A DNA stretch of 64,000 nucleotides from Nocardia cyriacigeorgica (GTDB lineage: Bacteria; Actinomycetota; Actinomycetes; Mycobacteriales; Mycobacteriaceae), in the NCBI RefSeq assembly GCF_005863245.1, contig NZ_VBUT01000008.1:1-64000 (forward strand). The letters are read 5' to 3'. The position numbers and the translations under genes are program-made. Every line of letters starts with the position of its first letter. The stretch's first letter is position 1. Positions 49,996 to 56,825 of this stretch are shown piece by piece. The notes under the pieces are model-generated. The model searched no databases. It saw nothing but the letters and a program-made list of their open reading frames with translations, and had not been told where the DNA came from.

Positions 49996-50157
49996 TCAGC
50001 GCGCGTCGGGCACCGTCGGTTCGCCACCGATCGGGGTGACGTCCGCTGAGGGTAGCTCAGGATCGTCCGAGATGATCTCCCGTAGATGCCGCGCCTGTGC
50101 GGGGGTAAGCCGATCTATGAGGTGATGCAGGTCCGCGTGGTCGGGTGTGGTGATCAC
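49996..50157 (-). CDS. Small 53-aa helical protein (possible antitoxin-like)
   Basis: 53 codons from the GTG at 50157 (MITTPDHADLHHLIDRLTPA, then QARHLREIISDDPELP). An amphipathic helix with H-A-D-L-H-x-L-I-D-R-L is a pattern seen in many small actinobacterial antitoxin-like proteins. No ribosome binding site is obvious, but the DUF4288 gene ends 41 bp upstream on the same strand, so co-transcription is likely. In the 170 bp to the DUF3800 start nothing else is seen. The function is unknown. Confidence 0.45.
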   Translation of the reverse strand: MITTPDHADLHHLIDRLTPAQARHLREIISDDPELPSADVTPIGGEPTVPDAR

Positions 50158-50198
50158 AGCGTGAGCGTATTCGGTTGCGATCAGCGACGGTACGGCGG

Positions 50199-50543
50199 CT
50201 ACACCAGGGGGTCCTTCCCGCCGAGGAACATCTCGAAGGACTTGTAGTCGTCGATGCTGGCGAAGTGCCGTGAGTACAGGTCAGCGGTGGGGGCGGAATT
50301 CAACGGTTCGGTGACCTCGTTGACGTCGACCACCGCATAGAGCCGGACGTAGCTTCCGTCCTCGGACTCGTACACCTCGTTGCGTACATGCTGGTCGGCG
50401 AGTTCGCGGGCCTGGTCCAGATCTTGCGCCCAGACGAGTACGAAGTCTTCGCGATAGTAGACACCACGGCCGCCTACTTTGCCCATCTCGTAGACGATCA
50501 AGGCGACGTGCGGTCTGCGGTCGATCGCTGGCGAATCGGGCAT
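50199..50543 (-). CDS. DUF4288-like protein
   Basis: 114 aa from the ATG at 50543 (MPDSPAIDRRPHVALIVYEM). The body, RGVYYREDFVLVWAQDLDQA, RELADQHVRNEVYESEDGSY, VRLYAVVDVNEV, resembles DUF4288: a beta-strand pair, then the helix that follows an E-x-x-x-L-W/A core. The match is from memory and moderate. It lies in the low-G+C patch between a decayed TPR regulator and the 53-aa ORF, all on the minus strand. Confidence 0.6.
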   Translation of the reverse strand: MPDSPAIDRRPHVALIVYEMGKVGGRGVYYREDFVLVWAQDLDQARELADQHVRNEVYESEDGSYVRLYAVVDVNEVTEPLNSAPTADLYSRHFASIDDYKSFEMFLGGKDPLV

Positions 50544-50614
50544 GTTTCGAATCCGTTCTCGGGTAGGGCGGCTCGTACATCGGCACAGTGAGCTTCGAAC
50601 CCGCCGAGAGCATT

Positions 50615-51325
50615 TCACGTCATTCTGGAGTCAGTTCGGTCCGGCCCACTGATCTCATCCATCAGCATGCGCAGCGTGAGCGAGTGCTTCTCCGGTGGCA
50701 GGGCGTCGAGGGCGGCGCGGGCGACGCGCACGCCCTGAATTCGGTCGCCTGCGCGGATGAGCATCAAGCCGCGATGCATGTCCAGGTGGGTCGCGAAGCG
50801 TGGAAGTTCGGGCGGTAGCGCCGCGCTCGCATCTTCCTGCGCCGCGAGGGCTGTCTTCTCATCGCCGAGCCGGGCCGCCAGCAGAGACAGGAAGACGTTC
50901 ACCCGCCACCACGGCACTGCGTAGTCGGAGGTCTGCTGCTCCGAGTACGAGGTGTCGAATTCTCGCCGACCGGCGTCGATCAGGTCCTCGGCCGTCGTTC
51001 GGTCGCCCTGTAGCGCCGAGGCATGCGCTTTGCCCCAGAGTGCGTTCAGTCGCCCGAGACTGTGTCGTTCGGAGATCGCCAGCGCCTGATCTGCGAAGGT
51101 GTGCGCGAACGGAATCCCGGCTCCTTCGTAACCGAGCGCGATCGCCGCACGGCCGCGCACCCACACTCGGATATCGGTGTCACCGGACCGGTCGGCAGCC
51201 TCGGCCGCCATGCGATACCACGAGATCGCCTTGCGGCCATCGCTGCCCGGATAGGTCTTGGCGAACAGCGTCATCAACCGCGCCGCGACCGCCCACATGC
51301 GGGGAGAATCCAGCTGCTGTTGCAA
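50615..51325 (-). pseudogene. 5-prime-truncated XRE/TPR-type regulator remnant
   Basis: The frame reads TPR-like repeats: WAVAARLMTLFAKTYPGSDG, RKAISWYRMAAEAADRSGDT, DIRVWVRGRAAIALGYEGAG, PFAHTFADQALAISERHS, RLNALWGKAHASALQGDRTT, and ... ERHSLGRLNALWGKAHASAL. That is the C-terminal half of the large XRE-TPR regulators of actinobacteria. The nominal start is a TTG (51325); 17 more sense codons precede it before an in-frame TAG near 51377. The N-terminal HTH and the first TPRs are absent and are not found in another frame. It may still make a short TPR protein, but deletion is the simpler reading. Confidence 0.6.
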
Positions 51326-51502
51326 GACGACCAGGTCGGCCGCCGATCGCTGTTGAATCTGTGCGCGGTCGTGGTCGGGCTACCCCTGCTGGCAATAGTT
51401 GCAGCCATTGCCCTGCCTCCGCGCGTGGTCGCGGCGACGTGGAAACGGTGTGGCCGCGCCTGTCGTTCGCGCGTTGGTCCATCATCGGACGGTGAACCCG
51501 AA

Positions 51503-52363
51503 TCACCTGTCCCGCAACCACTTCTCGATCCGATCGATCGTGCTCACCGGATCGGTGATCCACCCGTTGTGCCCGAGCGGCCGGGTCTCGTGCCAGGTGG
51601 TGATGTCGGCGTTCGGCAACTTTTCGAGCAGGTGGCGGGCGGAGGGTTCGGGGGTGAGGTCGTCGCCGGTCATGGTGATGGACAGGACGGGAAGTTTCAG
51701 CCGGGCTATGCGTTCTTCGTAGTCGATGTCGGCGCCGACGGGGACGAAGCGGCCGGTGCGGGCCAGGCGGGCCCAGTCGGAGATCAGGACCTTGGATTGG
51801 CGGCCGAAACCGTTGGGGCCGAAGCGGTCGCCGGGCCAGAAGCCGGCCAGGTTGGCGGTGAGGGAGACGGCGGCGGTGCCGACGAGCATGCCGGGGCCGG
51901 TGAGGCCGCGGTATCCGCGGTAGTAGGGGGTGCCGGAGGCGATGAGGATGAGTCCGCCGAGGCGGCCGCGGATGCGGGCGGCGTACATGACGCCGAGCTG
52001 GCCGCCCATGCTGTGGCCGAGCAGGTAGGGGGTGCTGTCCGGGAAGCGGTCGCGCACCACCTCGAACATGGCGGGAAAGTCGACCGAGACCAGTTCGTGG
52101 TAGCCGTAGGTGCTCGACGAGTCCGGTTTGGGAGTGCTGTCGCCGTTACCGCGTAGCTCGGCGATGGCGACGTCGAAACCGCGCTCGGACAGTAGCCGGG
52201 CGAAGTAGCCGTAGTACTCGCCGGGGACGCCGAGGCCGGGCACGATCACCACGACCGGGCGCGGCACGTCCGGCGTCACCGGATGACGGTGGGCGCCCGA
52301 GGCCGACAGCAGCCGCACCGGGACGGTGCTGCCGTCGGGCATCTGGATCGGTACGGTTTCCAC
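51503..52363 (-). CDS. Alpha/beta hydrolase (serine hydrolase)
   Basis: 286 aa. The oxyanion region is VVVIVPGLGVPGEYYGYFAR, the nucleophile elbow LLGHSMGGQLGVMYA (G-H-S-M-G), the acid in SITMTGDDLTPEPS, and the histidine in RPLGHNGWITDP. The SMGG elbow and RGNGDS motif place it near the serine-aminopeptidase/monoacylglycerol-lipase group. No signal peptide. It is transcribed toward the accessory patch, 35 bp downstream of a TetR gene, which may control it. The substrate is unknown. Confidence 0.88.
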   Translation of the reverse strand: METVPIQMPDGSTVPVRLLSASGAHRHPVTPDVPRPVVVIVPGLGVPGEYYGYFARLLSERGFDVAIAELRGNGDSTPKPDSSSTYGYHELVSVDFPAMFEVVRDRFPDSTPYLLGHSMGGQLGVMYAARIRGRLGGLILIASGTPYYRGYRGLTGPGMLVGTAAVSLTANLAGFWPGDRFGPNGFGRQSKVLISDWARLARTGRFVPVGADIDYEERIARLKLPVLSITMTGDDLTPEPSARHLLEKLPNADITTWHETRPLGHNGWITDPVSTIDRIEKWLRDR

Positions 52364-52395
52364 GCGCCAAGGCTACGCGGATCCCACGCCGTCGA

Positions 52396-53028
52396 TCACG
52401 CTCCGACGGCACCCATGATGACCCGGCTGAGCACGCGGATCACATCGTCGAGGGGGCGGCGCGGTTCCGAGCCGCTCCATTCGTCGACCACGTAGTTGAC
52501 GGCGCCGATGATGGCGAGCATGCGCATCTCGTAGTCGCCCGGCGGGATCTCGCCGTGCATGGCGGCGTCCTCGGCCGCGCCCGCGAGCAGCGAACCCCAC
52601 ATGCGGCGCAGTTCCAGCCGCAGCTTCTCCACCTTGGGCCCGGCGCCGACCACCTCGACCAGTGCCACTCTGGCCTTGCGCGGATCGGTGCCGATGGATT
52701 CCACGTACGCGCGGACCGCGGCGTCGATGCTCTCGACCGCGCTGGCTTCGGACCGCTCCGCCAGTGCCGCCTCGACCGCGGCGCGCGATTCCCGGTGGAT
52801 CTGCTCGTACAGCTCGATCAGCAAGGATTCGCGGCCGGTGAACTCCTCGTAGAACTGCCGAGACGACAGCCCCGCATCCTTGCAAATGGCGCCGACCGAA
52901 CTGTTGGCGTATCCGTCGCGCGCGAAAACGGTCAGACCGGATTCCAGAAAACGCGCACGCCGCTGGCGCTGCCGGTCCTCTACGGGTTGCCCGGCATACA
53001 TTCGTCCCGTATTCGCATCCTGTGACAT
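52396..53028 (-). CDS. TetR-family regulator next to the alpha/beta hydrolase
   Basis: 210 aa from the ATG at 53028 (MSQDANTGRMYAGQPVEDRQ); the second ATG at 53001 is an alternative. HTH: FLESGLTVFARDGYANSSVG then AICKDAGLSSRQFYEEFTGR, residues about 30-65. The C-terminal domain is of the VALVEVVGAGPKVEKLRLEL type often seen in mycobacterial TetR proteins. It precedes the hydrolase by 32 bp. A 15-bp-stem hairpin lies only 15 bp upstream of its start. Confidence 0.88.
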   Translation of the reverse strand: MSQDANTGRMYAGQPVEDRQRQRRARFLESGLTVFARDGYANSSVGAICKDAGLSSRQFYEEFTGRESLLIELYEQIHRESRAAVEAALAERSEASAVESIDAAVRAYVESIGTDPRKARVALVEVVGAGPKVEKLRLELRRMWGSLLAGAAEDAAMHGEIPPGDYEMRMLAIIGAVNYVVDEWSGSEPRRPLDDVIRVLSRVIMGAVGA

Positions 53029-53043
53029 TGGGGCAGACAATAC

Positions 53044-53082
53044 CGAAGGGCCCGATCCCCTCGTCATGGATCGGGCCCTTCG
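53044..53082 (-). terminator. Isolated hairpin upstream of tetR
   Basis: CGAAGGGCCCGATCC (53044-53058) and GGATCGGGCCCTTCG (53068-53082) form a perfect 15-bp stem with a 9-nt loop. On the minus strand GTATTGTCTG follows. It has terminator form, yet no gene ends before it on either strand. It may be left over from a lost gene or act in the tetR leader. Confidence 0.65.
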
Positions 53083-53419
53083 CCGCAACTGACGGCCGAC
53101 CGCGCGTCGGCCGAGTTGGCAAGTCTGCGTCGGCTCGTTATTCGCTCGTGGCGCCGGGGCAGGCGAGATGTTCGACACTCACCGGCCTTCCCCATCGCCG
53201 ACGGCATGCGAGCGACTATCCGAGCACGTCGGATGGAACACCTGTCAAACACGAACTCCGATCTGGGATTACCTGGCCAGTGTCACTGGCTGTTTACCGA
53301 ATCGGACGATACCGAGAGCTACGTCGCGCCGGGCGATTTTGAAGGGAATTTCTAGAATTATTTCGGTGCATTCGGCGCGGAGCCCGGGGCGATTCAGCCC
53401 GCTGACCTACCGTGGCCGA
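53083..53419. other. 337-bp intergenic region without a recognised gene
   Basis: No frame here looks coding. The last 80 bases before the ZIP gene turn AT-rich (GAATTTCTAGAATTATTTC with a TCTAGA core), a likely promoter and perhaps a metal-regulator site. The rest is featureless and may hold the remains of a gene that ended at the hairpin 53044-53082. Confidence 0.5.
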
Positions 53420-54106
53420 ATGGGGACCGCGCTGCTCTACGGATTGGGCACGGCAGTGCCGCTGGTACTCGGCGCCGTCATCGGCTTGCGCTGGACGCTG
53501 CCGAAGCCATTGCTCGCCTCGCTGATGGCCTTCGGTGCGGGCACCATGATCGCCGCGGTGACCAACGAATTGTTCGAGCCCGCGTTCGTCGAGGCCGGGG
53601 CCTGGGTCGCCGGCAGCGCGCTCTTCGCGGGTGCCACCGTTTACGTGGTCGCGAACCGATTCATCGAGCAGCGGCTCGGCCCCACCGCGATCGGCTGGGC
53701 CTTGATGCTGGGCACGGTGCTCGACGGCGTGCCCGAGAACACCGCGCTCGGCGTTTCGCTGGCCGGCGGTGGCGGCGTGGTGCTTCTGGTCGCGGTGGCG
53801 GTGGGCAATGTGCCCGAGGCCATCGGGGGTTCGGCGCTGATGCGTGACCGGCACGGCTTCGCGCCCGGGCGAGCGCTGACGCTGTGGACTATCACCGGTG
53901 TCGTGCTCGTTGTGGTGACGGTGCTGGGAAACCTGCTCTCCGACAACCTTTCCGGGACCCAGATCAGCACCGTCCAGGCCTTCGCGGGTGGGGCGACCAT
54001 CGCCGTGCTCGCGGATTCCCTCATGCCCGAGGCCTACCGCGAAGGGGGCTGGTGGGTCGGAATAGCCACCGCGGCAGGGTTCCTCGTTGCCTTCGTCCTC
54101 GGGTAG
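53420..54106 (+). CDS. ZIP-family divalent metal transporter
   Basis: 228 aa from the ATG at 53420 (MGTALLYGLGTAVPLVLGAV). About seven to eight helices. Helix IV carries GWALMLGTVLDGVPENTALG and helix V NVPEAIGGSALM, the paired metal-site motifs of ZIP (usually H-N-x-P-E; here the first is LDGVPEN). There is no histidine-rich loop. It probably moves zinc, iron or manganese inward; ZIP members with this first motif are seen in actinobacteria. A GAATTTCTAGAATT-type sequence lies in the promoter. Confidence 0.87.
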   Translation: MGTALLYGLGTAVPLVLGAVIGLRWTLPKPLLASLMAFGAGTMIAAVTNELFEPAFVEAGAWVAGSALFAGATVYVVANRFIEQRLGPTAIGWALMLGTVLDGVPENTALGVSLAGGGGVVLLVAVAVGNVPEAIGGSALMRDRHGFAPGRALTLWTITGVVLVVVTVLGNLLSDNLSGTQISTVQAFAGGATIAVLADSLMPEAYREGGWWVGIATAAGFLVAFVLG

Positions 54107-54165
54107 TTCCTCGCATACCTTCCGATGACTTCGCACAAGGTCTAGCCCGCTCGAGACGCCACAAA

Positions 54166-54963
54166 CTATGCGGAAGCCAACCCGGGCGGGAGGAGGTCGG
54201 GGAGGTTGGCTATCGAATCGATGATGTGGTCCGGTTGGTGCGCCGAGGATTCCAGGACCGAGGCGCGGAATTTGCCGGTGCGGACCAGGACTCCGGTCAT
54301 GCCCACTGCTTGGGCGGCCAGCACATCCGAATGCAGGTCGTCGCCGATCATGAGGACCTGTTCGGGGGTGAGGTCCATGGTCGCGGCGCAGGTGCGGAAG
54401 CCGGTGGGCGAGGGTTTTCCGACGACGGTGATGGTGGCGTTGCCTGCGGCTTCGAGGCCGGGCAGGTAGGTGCCGGTGTCGATGCGAAGGCCGTCGTCGG
54501 TGGCCCAGGTCATGCCGCCCTGCATGGCGACGACGGGCACGCCGTCGAGCATCAGTTCGACGACGCGGCTGAGGGCGCGGTGGGTGAATTCGGGGCCCGC
54601 GCCACCCAATACGACCACGTCGGGGTCGGTGTCATCGAGTTCCAGCTCGGTGAGGTCGGCGTCGATATCGCCGTGGTTGAGCACCCAGGTGCGGGCGTTC
54701 GGGTGGTGGCGGCGCAGGTATTCGACGGTCAAGCGCGCCGCGGTGACGATCTCGTCGGCCGACACCTCGATGCCCGCCGCGCACAGCCGTTCGGCGATCT
54801 CGGCCTGGGTGCGCGAGGTGGTGTTGGTCAGGAACGCGCGGCGCAGACCCCGTTCAGCGAGGCGCCGGACGGCGTCGGCCGCTCCGGGCAGGGCCCGCCA
54901 TGAAGTGACCAGCACGCCGTCGATGTCGTAGAGGATGCCTGCTGTCCGATGCAGATCAGCCAT
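54166..54963 (-). CDS. HAD-IIA (NagD-like) phosphatase
   Basis: 265 aa. HAD motif I is GILYDIDGVLVTSW, motif II FLTNTTSRTQAEIAERL, motif III KPSPTGF, and motif IV VLMIGDDLHSDVLAAQAVGM. The cap between motifs II and III is the C2 type of the NagD/PGP group. It should dephosphorylate a small phosphate ester; the in vivo substrate is unknown. It is convergent with the ZIP gene. Upstream lies the MarR gene, same strand, 97 bp away. Confidence 0.9.
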   Translation of the reverse strand: MADLHRTAGILYDIDGVLVTSWRALPGAADAVRRLAERGLRRAFLTNTTSRTQAEIAERLCAAGIEVSADEIVTAARLTVEYLRRHHPNARTWVLNHGDIDADLTELELDDTDPDVVVLGGAGPEFTHRALSRVVELMLDGVPVVAMQGGMTWATDDGLRIDTGTYLPGLEAAGNATITVVGKPSPTGFRTCAATMDLTPEQVLMIGDDLHSDVLAAQAVGMTGVLVRTGKFRASVLESSAHQPDHIIDSIANLPDLLPPGLASA

Positions 54964-55059
54964 AGCGTCACTGTAGACCCGAAACCAGCGGTGGCAGCGC
55001 GGTGCGGATGCCGAGGGCGGAGTCGAAAGATGCGGGAGCGGAGGCGGATCGGCGGCTAC

Positions 55060-55527
55060 TCAGCTGCGCTCCGGTGCTGCGGGCGCGTCCACGCGGGTGG
55101 CGTCGAAGAGGTCGGCGCAGCGGGTGAGCAGATCGATCAAGGTCTGCCGCTCGTCTTCGGTGAAGCCCGCGGCGACGGCACGCTCCACGGCGATAGCGCG
55201 GGCGTCCGCATCGCGCATGGCCTTCTCTCCCGCCTCGGTGAGCCTCGTTTCGAGCACGTTCTTGTGCCAGGCGTGTGGGGTCCGTTCGATCAGGCCGCGG
55301 TCGACGAGGTTGGTGAGCACGGTGTTCATCGTCGGCGGCGTCACCCCGCAGAGGCGGGCGAGGGCGGCGGCGGAGATGCCCGGGTTCTCGACCAGATACA
55401 GCAGGGCCGCGTATTGCGACACGGTGACGCCCGCCGGTTTCAGGGCCGCGTTCTTGGCCGCGTTGAGCGCCTGCTCGGCGCGCTTGATGTAGGAGCCGAT
55501 GCGTTCGGCGGCGGGCATGGGCGTCAT
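55060..55527 (-). CDS. MarR-family regulator
   Basis: 155 aa from the ATG at 55527; another ATG six codons upstream is possible. Winged helix: VSQYAALLYLVENPGISAAA then LARLCGVTPPTMNTVLTNLV and the wing DRGLIERTPHAWHKNVLETR. The helices at both ends form the dimer. It is divergent from a beta-propeller lipoprotein gene, with a TTAGA-AC-TCTAA palindrome in the gap, so it should control that gene and itself. The ligand is unknown. Confidence 0.9.
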   Translation of the reverse strand: MTPMPAAERIGSYIKRAEQALNAAKNAALKPAGVTVSQYAALLYLVENPGISAAALARLCGVTPPTMNTVLTNLVDRGLIERTPHAWHKNVLETRLTEAGEKAMRDADARAIAVERAVAAGFTEDERQTLIDLLTRCADLFDATRVDAPAAPERS

Positions 55528-55574
55528 ACATGGCATCGTATCCACCCTTCGGTTCGTTAGAGCCTTGACGCTAG

Positions 55575-55586
55575 TTAGAACTCTAA
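55575..55586. promoter_or_regulatory. MarR-type palindrome between marR and the lipoprotein gene
   Basis: TTAGA-AC-TCTAA, 5-bp perfect arms. An extra half-site GTTAGAG lies about 20 bp to its left. It sits in the shared promoter between 55527 and 55648. Confidence 0.6.
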
Positions 55587-55647
55587 TCTACATTCGTGGC
55601 CGATCGATCATATGACTTCACATGAATACGTCGAGAGGGCTCGAATC

Positions 55648-56655
55648 ATGCTTCAGATTGCGCGTCGCCGCTGGTCGGCAGCGGTAATTGCGACGGCCGC
55701 GCTTGCCGTCGCCGGTTGTGGCGCCGATGCGGAGTCGGCGCAACCCGCGCCGCGGATCGACACGGCCTTCGAACTGCCAGGGGATCGGGTCTACCCGGAG
55801 GGGATCGCCGCCGACGAGCGCACCGGCGATATCTACGTCGGCTCCTTCGGCGACGGCACCATCTACCGGGCGGCGCCGGGTGCCGAACGAGCCGAGGTGT
55901 TCCTGCCCAGCGGCACCGACGGACGCAAAACCGCCAACGGGCTGCGGGTGGATCGGGACGGGCGATTGTGGGTGCTCGACTCGACCGCAGGCGTCGCGGT
56001 ATACGACATCGCCTCGCGTGAGCTGCTGGCCCGGTTCGACGTCGCCGGTGCCGGGGAGCGCTTCGTCAACGACATCGTGATCACCGCCGACGGCGCCGCC
56101 TACGTCACCGACAGCAAAACCGCAGTGGTGTACCGGATCACGGCCGACGACCTGACCCGCACGATCGCCCAGGGCGGACGCGGTGAACTCACCCCCGCCT
56201 TCGACCTGAAGCCCGCCCTCGAACCGCACGGCCCCGAGGCCTACACCCTCAACGGCATCACCGCCGACGCGGCGGGCAGCTACTTACTCGTCGTCGATTC
56301 GACCGGCGGCGACCTCTACCGCGTCGACCTCGGCGGTGACGCCGGCAGTCCGATCAGCAAGGTGGCGTTGAACAGCGGCGACGTCGCGATGGGTGACGGC
56401 CTCGACCTGGACGGCAGCACCCTGCTGGTCGCCCAGAATACGAAAAACATCCTCGCCCGTTGGACCCTCGCCCCGGACGGAACCAGCGCGACCCGTGCGG
56501 CGGAACTGTCCGATGTAACCCTTGCGGTACCAACGACATTGGTGCACGACGGTGACCGAACCCTTGTCGTTTCCTCCCAATTCGACAAGGGCGGCCCGCT
56601 CGGCGCCGGGACTCCGGTCACCCCGTTCCGCATCCTGTCGGTAACCGGAATCTGA
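55648..56655 (+). CDS. SMP-30/gluconolactonase-like beta-propeller lipoprotein
   Basis: 335 aa from the ATG at 55648 (GAGAGGG upstream); a start 12 codons earlier is possible. The signal peptide ends with lipobox VAGC. Propeller blades follow with motifs GIAADERTGDIYVGSFGDGT, RKTANGLRVDRDGRLWVLDS, FVNDIVITADGAAYVTDS, and TLNGITADAAGSYLLVVDST, as in SMP-30. An asparagine-aspartate pair (VNDIV) fits the calcium site of lactonases. It may hydrolyse an extracellular lactone or bind a ligand, and be induced through MarR. Confidence 0.85.
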   Translation: MLQIARRRWSAAVIATAALAVAGCGADAESAQPAPRIDTAFELPGDRVYPEGIAADERTGDIYVGSFGDGTIYRAAPGAERAEVFLPSGTDGRKTANGLRVDRDGRLWVLDSTAGVAVYDIASRELLARFDVAGAGERFVNDIVITADGAAYVTDSKTAVVYRITADDLTRTIAQGGRGELTPAFDLKPALEPHGPEAYTLNGITADAAGSYLLVVDSTGGDLYRVDLGGDAGSPISKVALNSGDVAMGDGLDLDGSTLLVAQNTKNILARWTLAPDGTSATRAAELSDVTLAVPTTLVHDGDRTLVVSSQFDKGGPLGAGTPVTPFRILSVTGI

Positions 56656-56825
56656 ACTGTCACCGGCAAACACAGATGCCACCCACTCGGGCGCGTCGGA
56701 GGTATCCGTGACTCCGGACTGCCCGTTCAGTGGACAAGATCTGTGGGTTGCGAGTAACGGGGCCCGTCCTCGTCGACTGCCGTGCCGCACCACCGAGCAC
56801 CGGCGACTGGGACGAGCCCGGCCGG

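Noticed and set aside
53168..53419. N-terminal extension of the ZIP transporter frame
   Set aside because: The extra 84 residues are polar, low-quality sequence; the ATG at 53420 begins directly with the first membrane helix.
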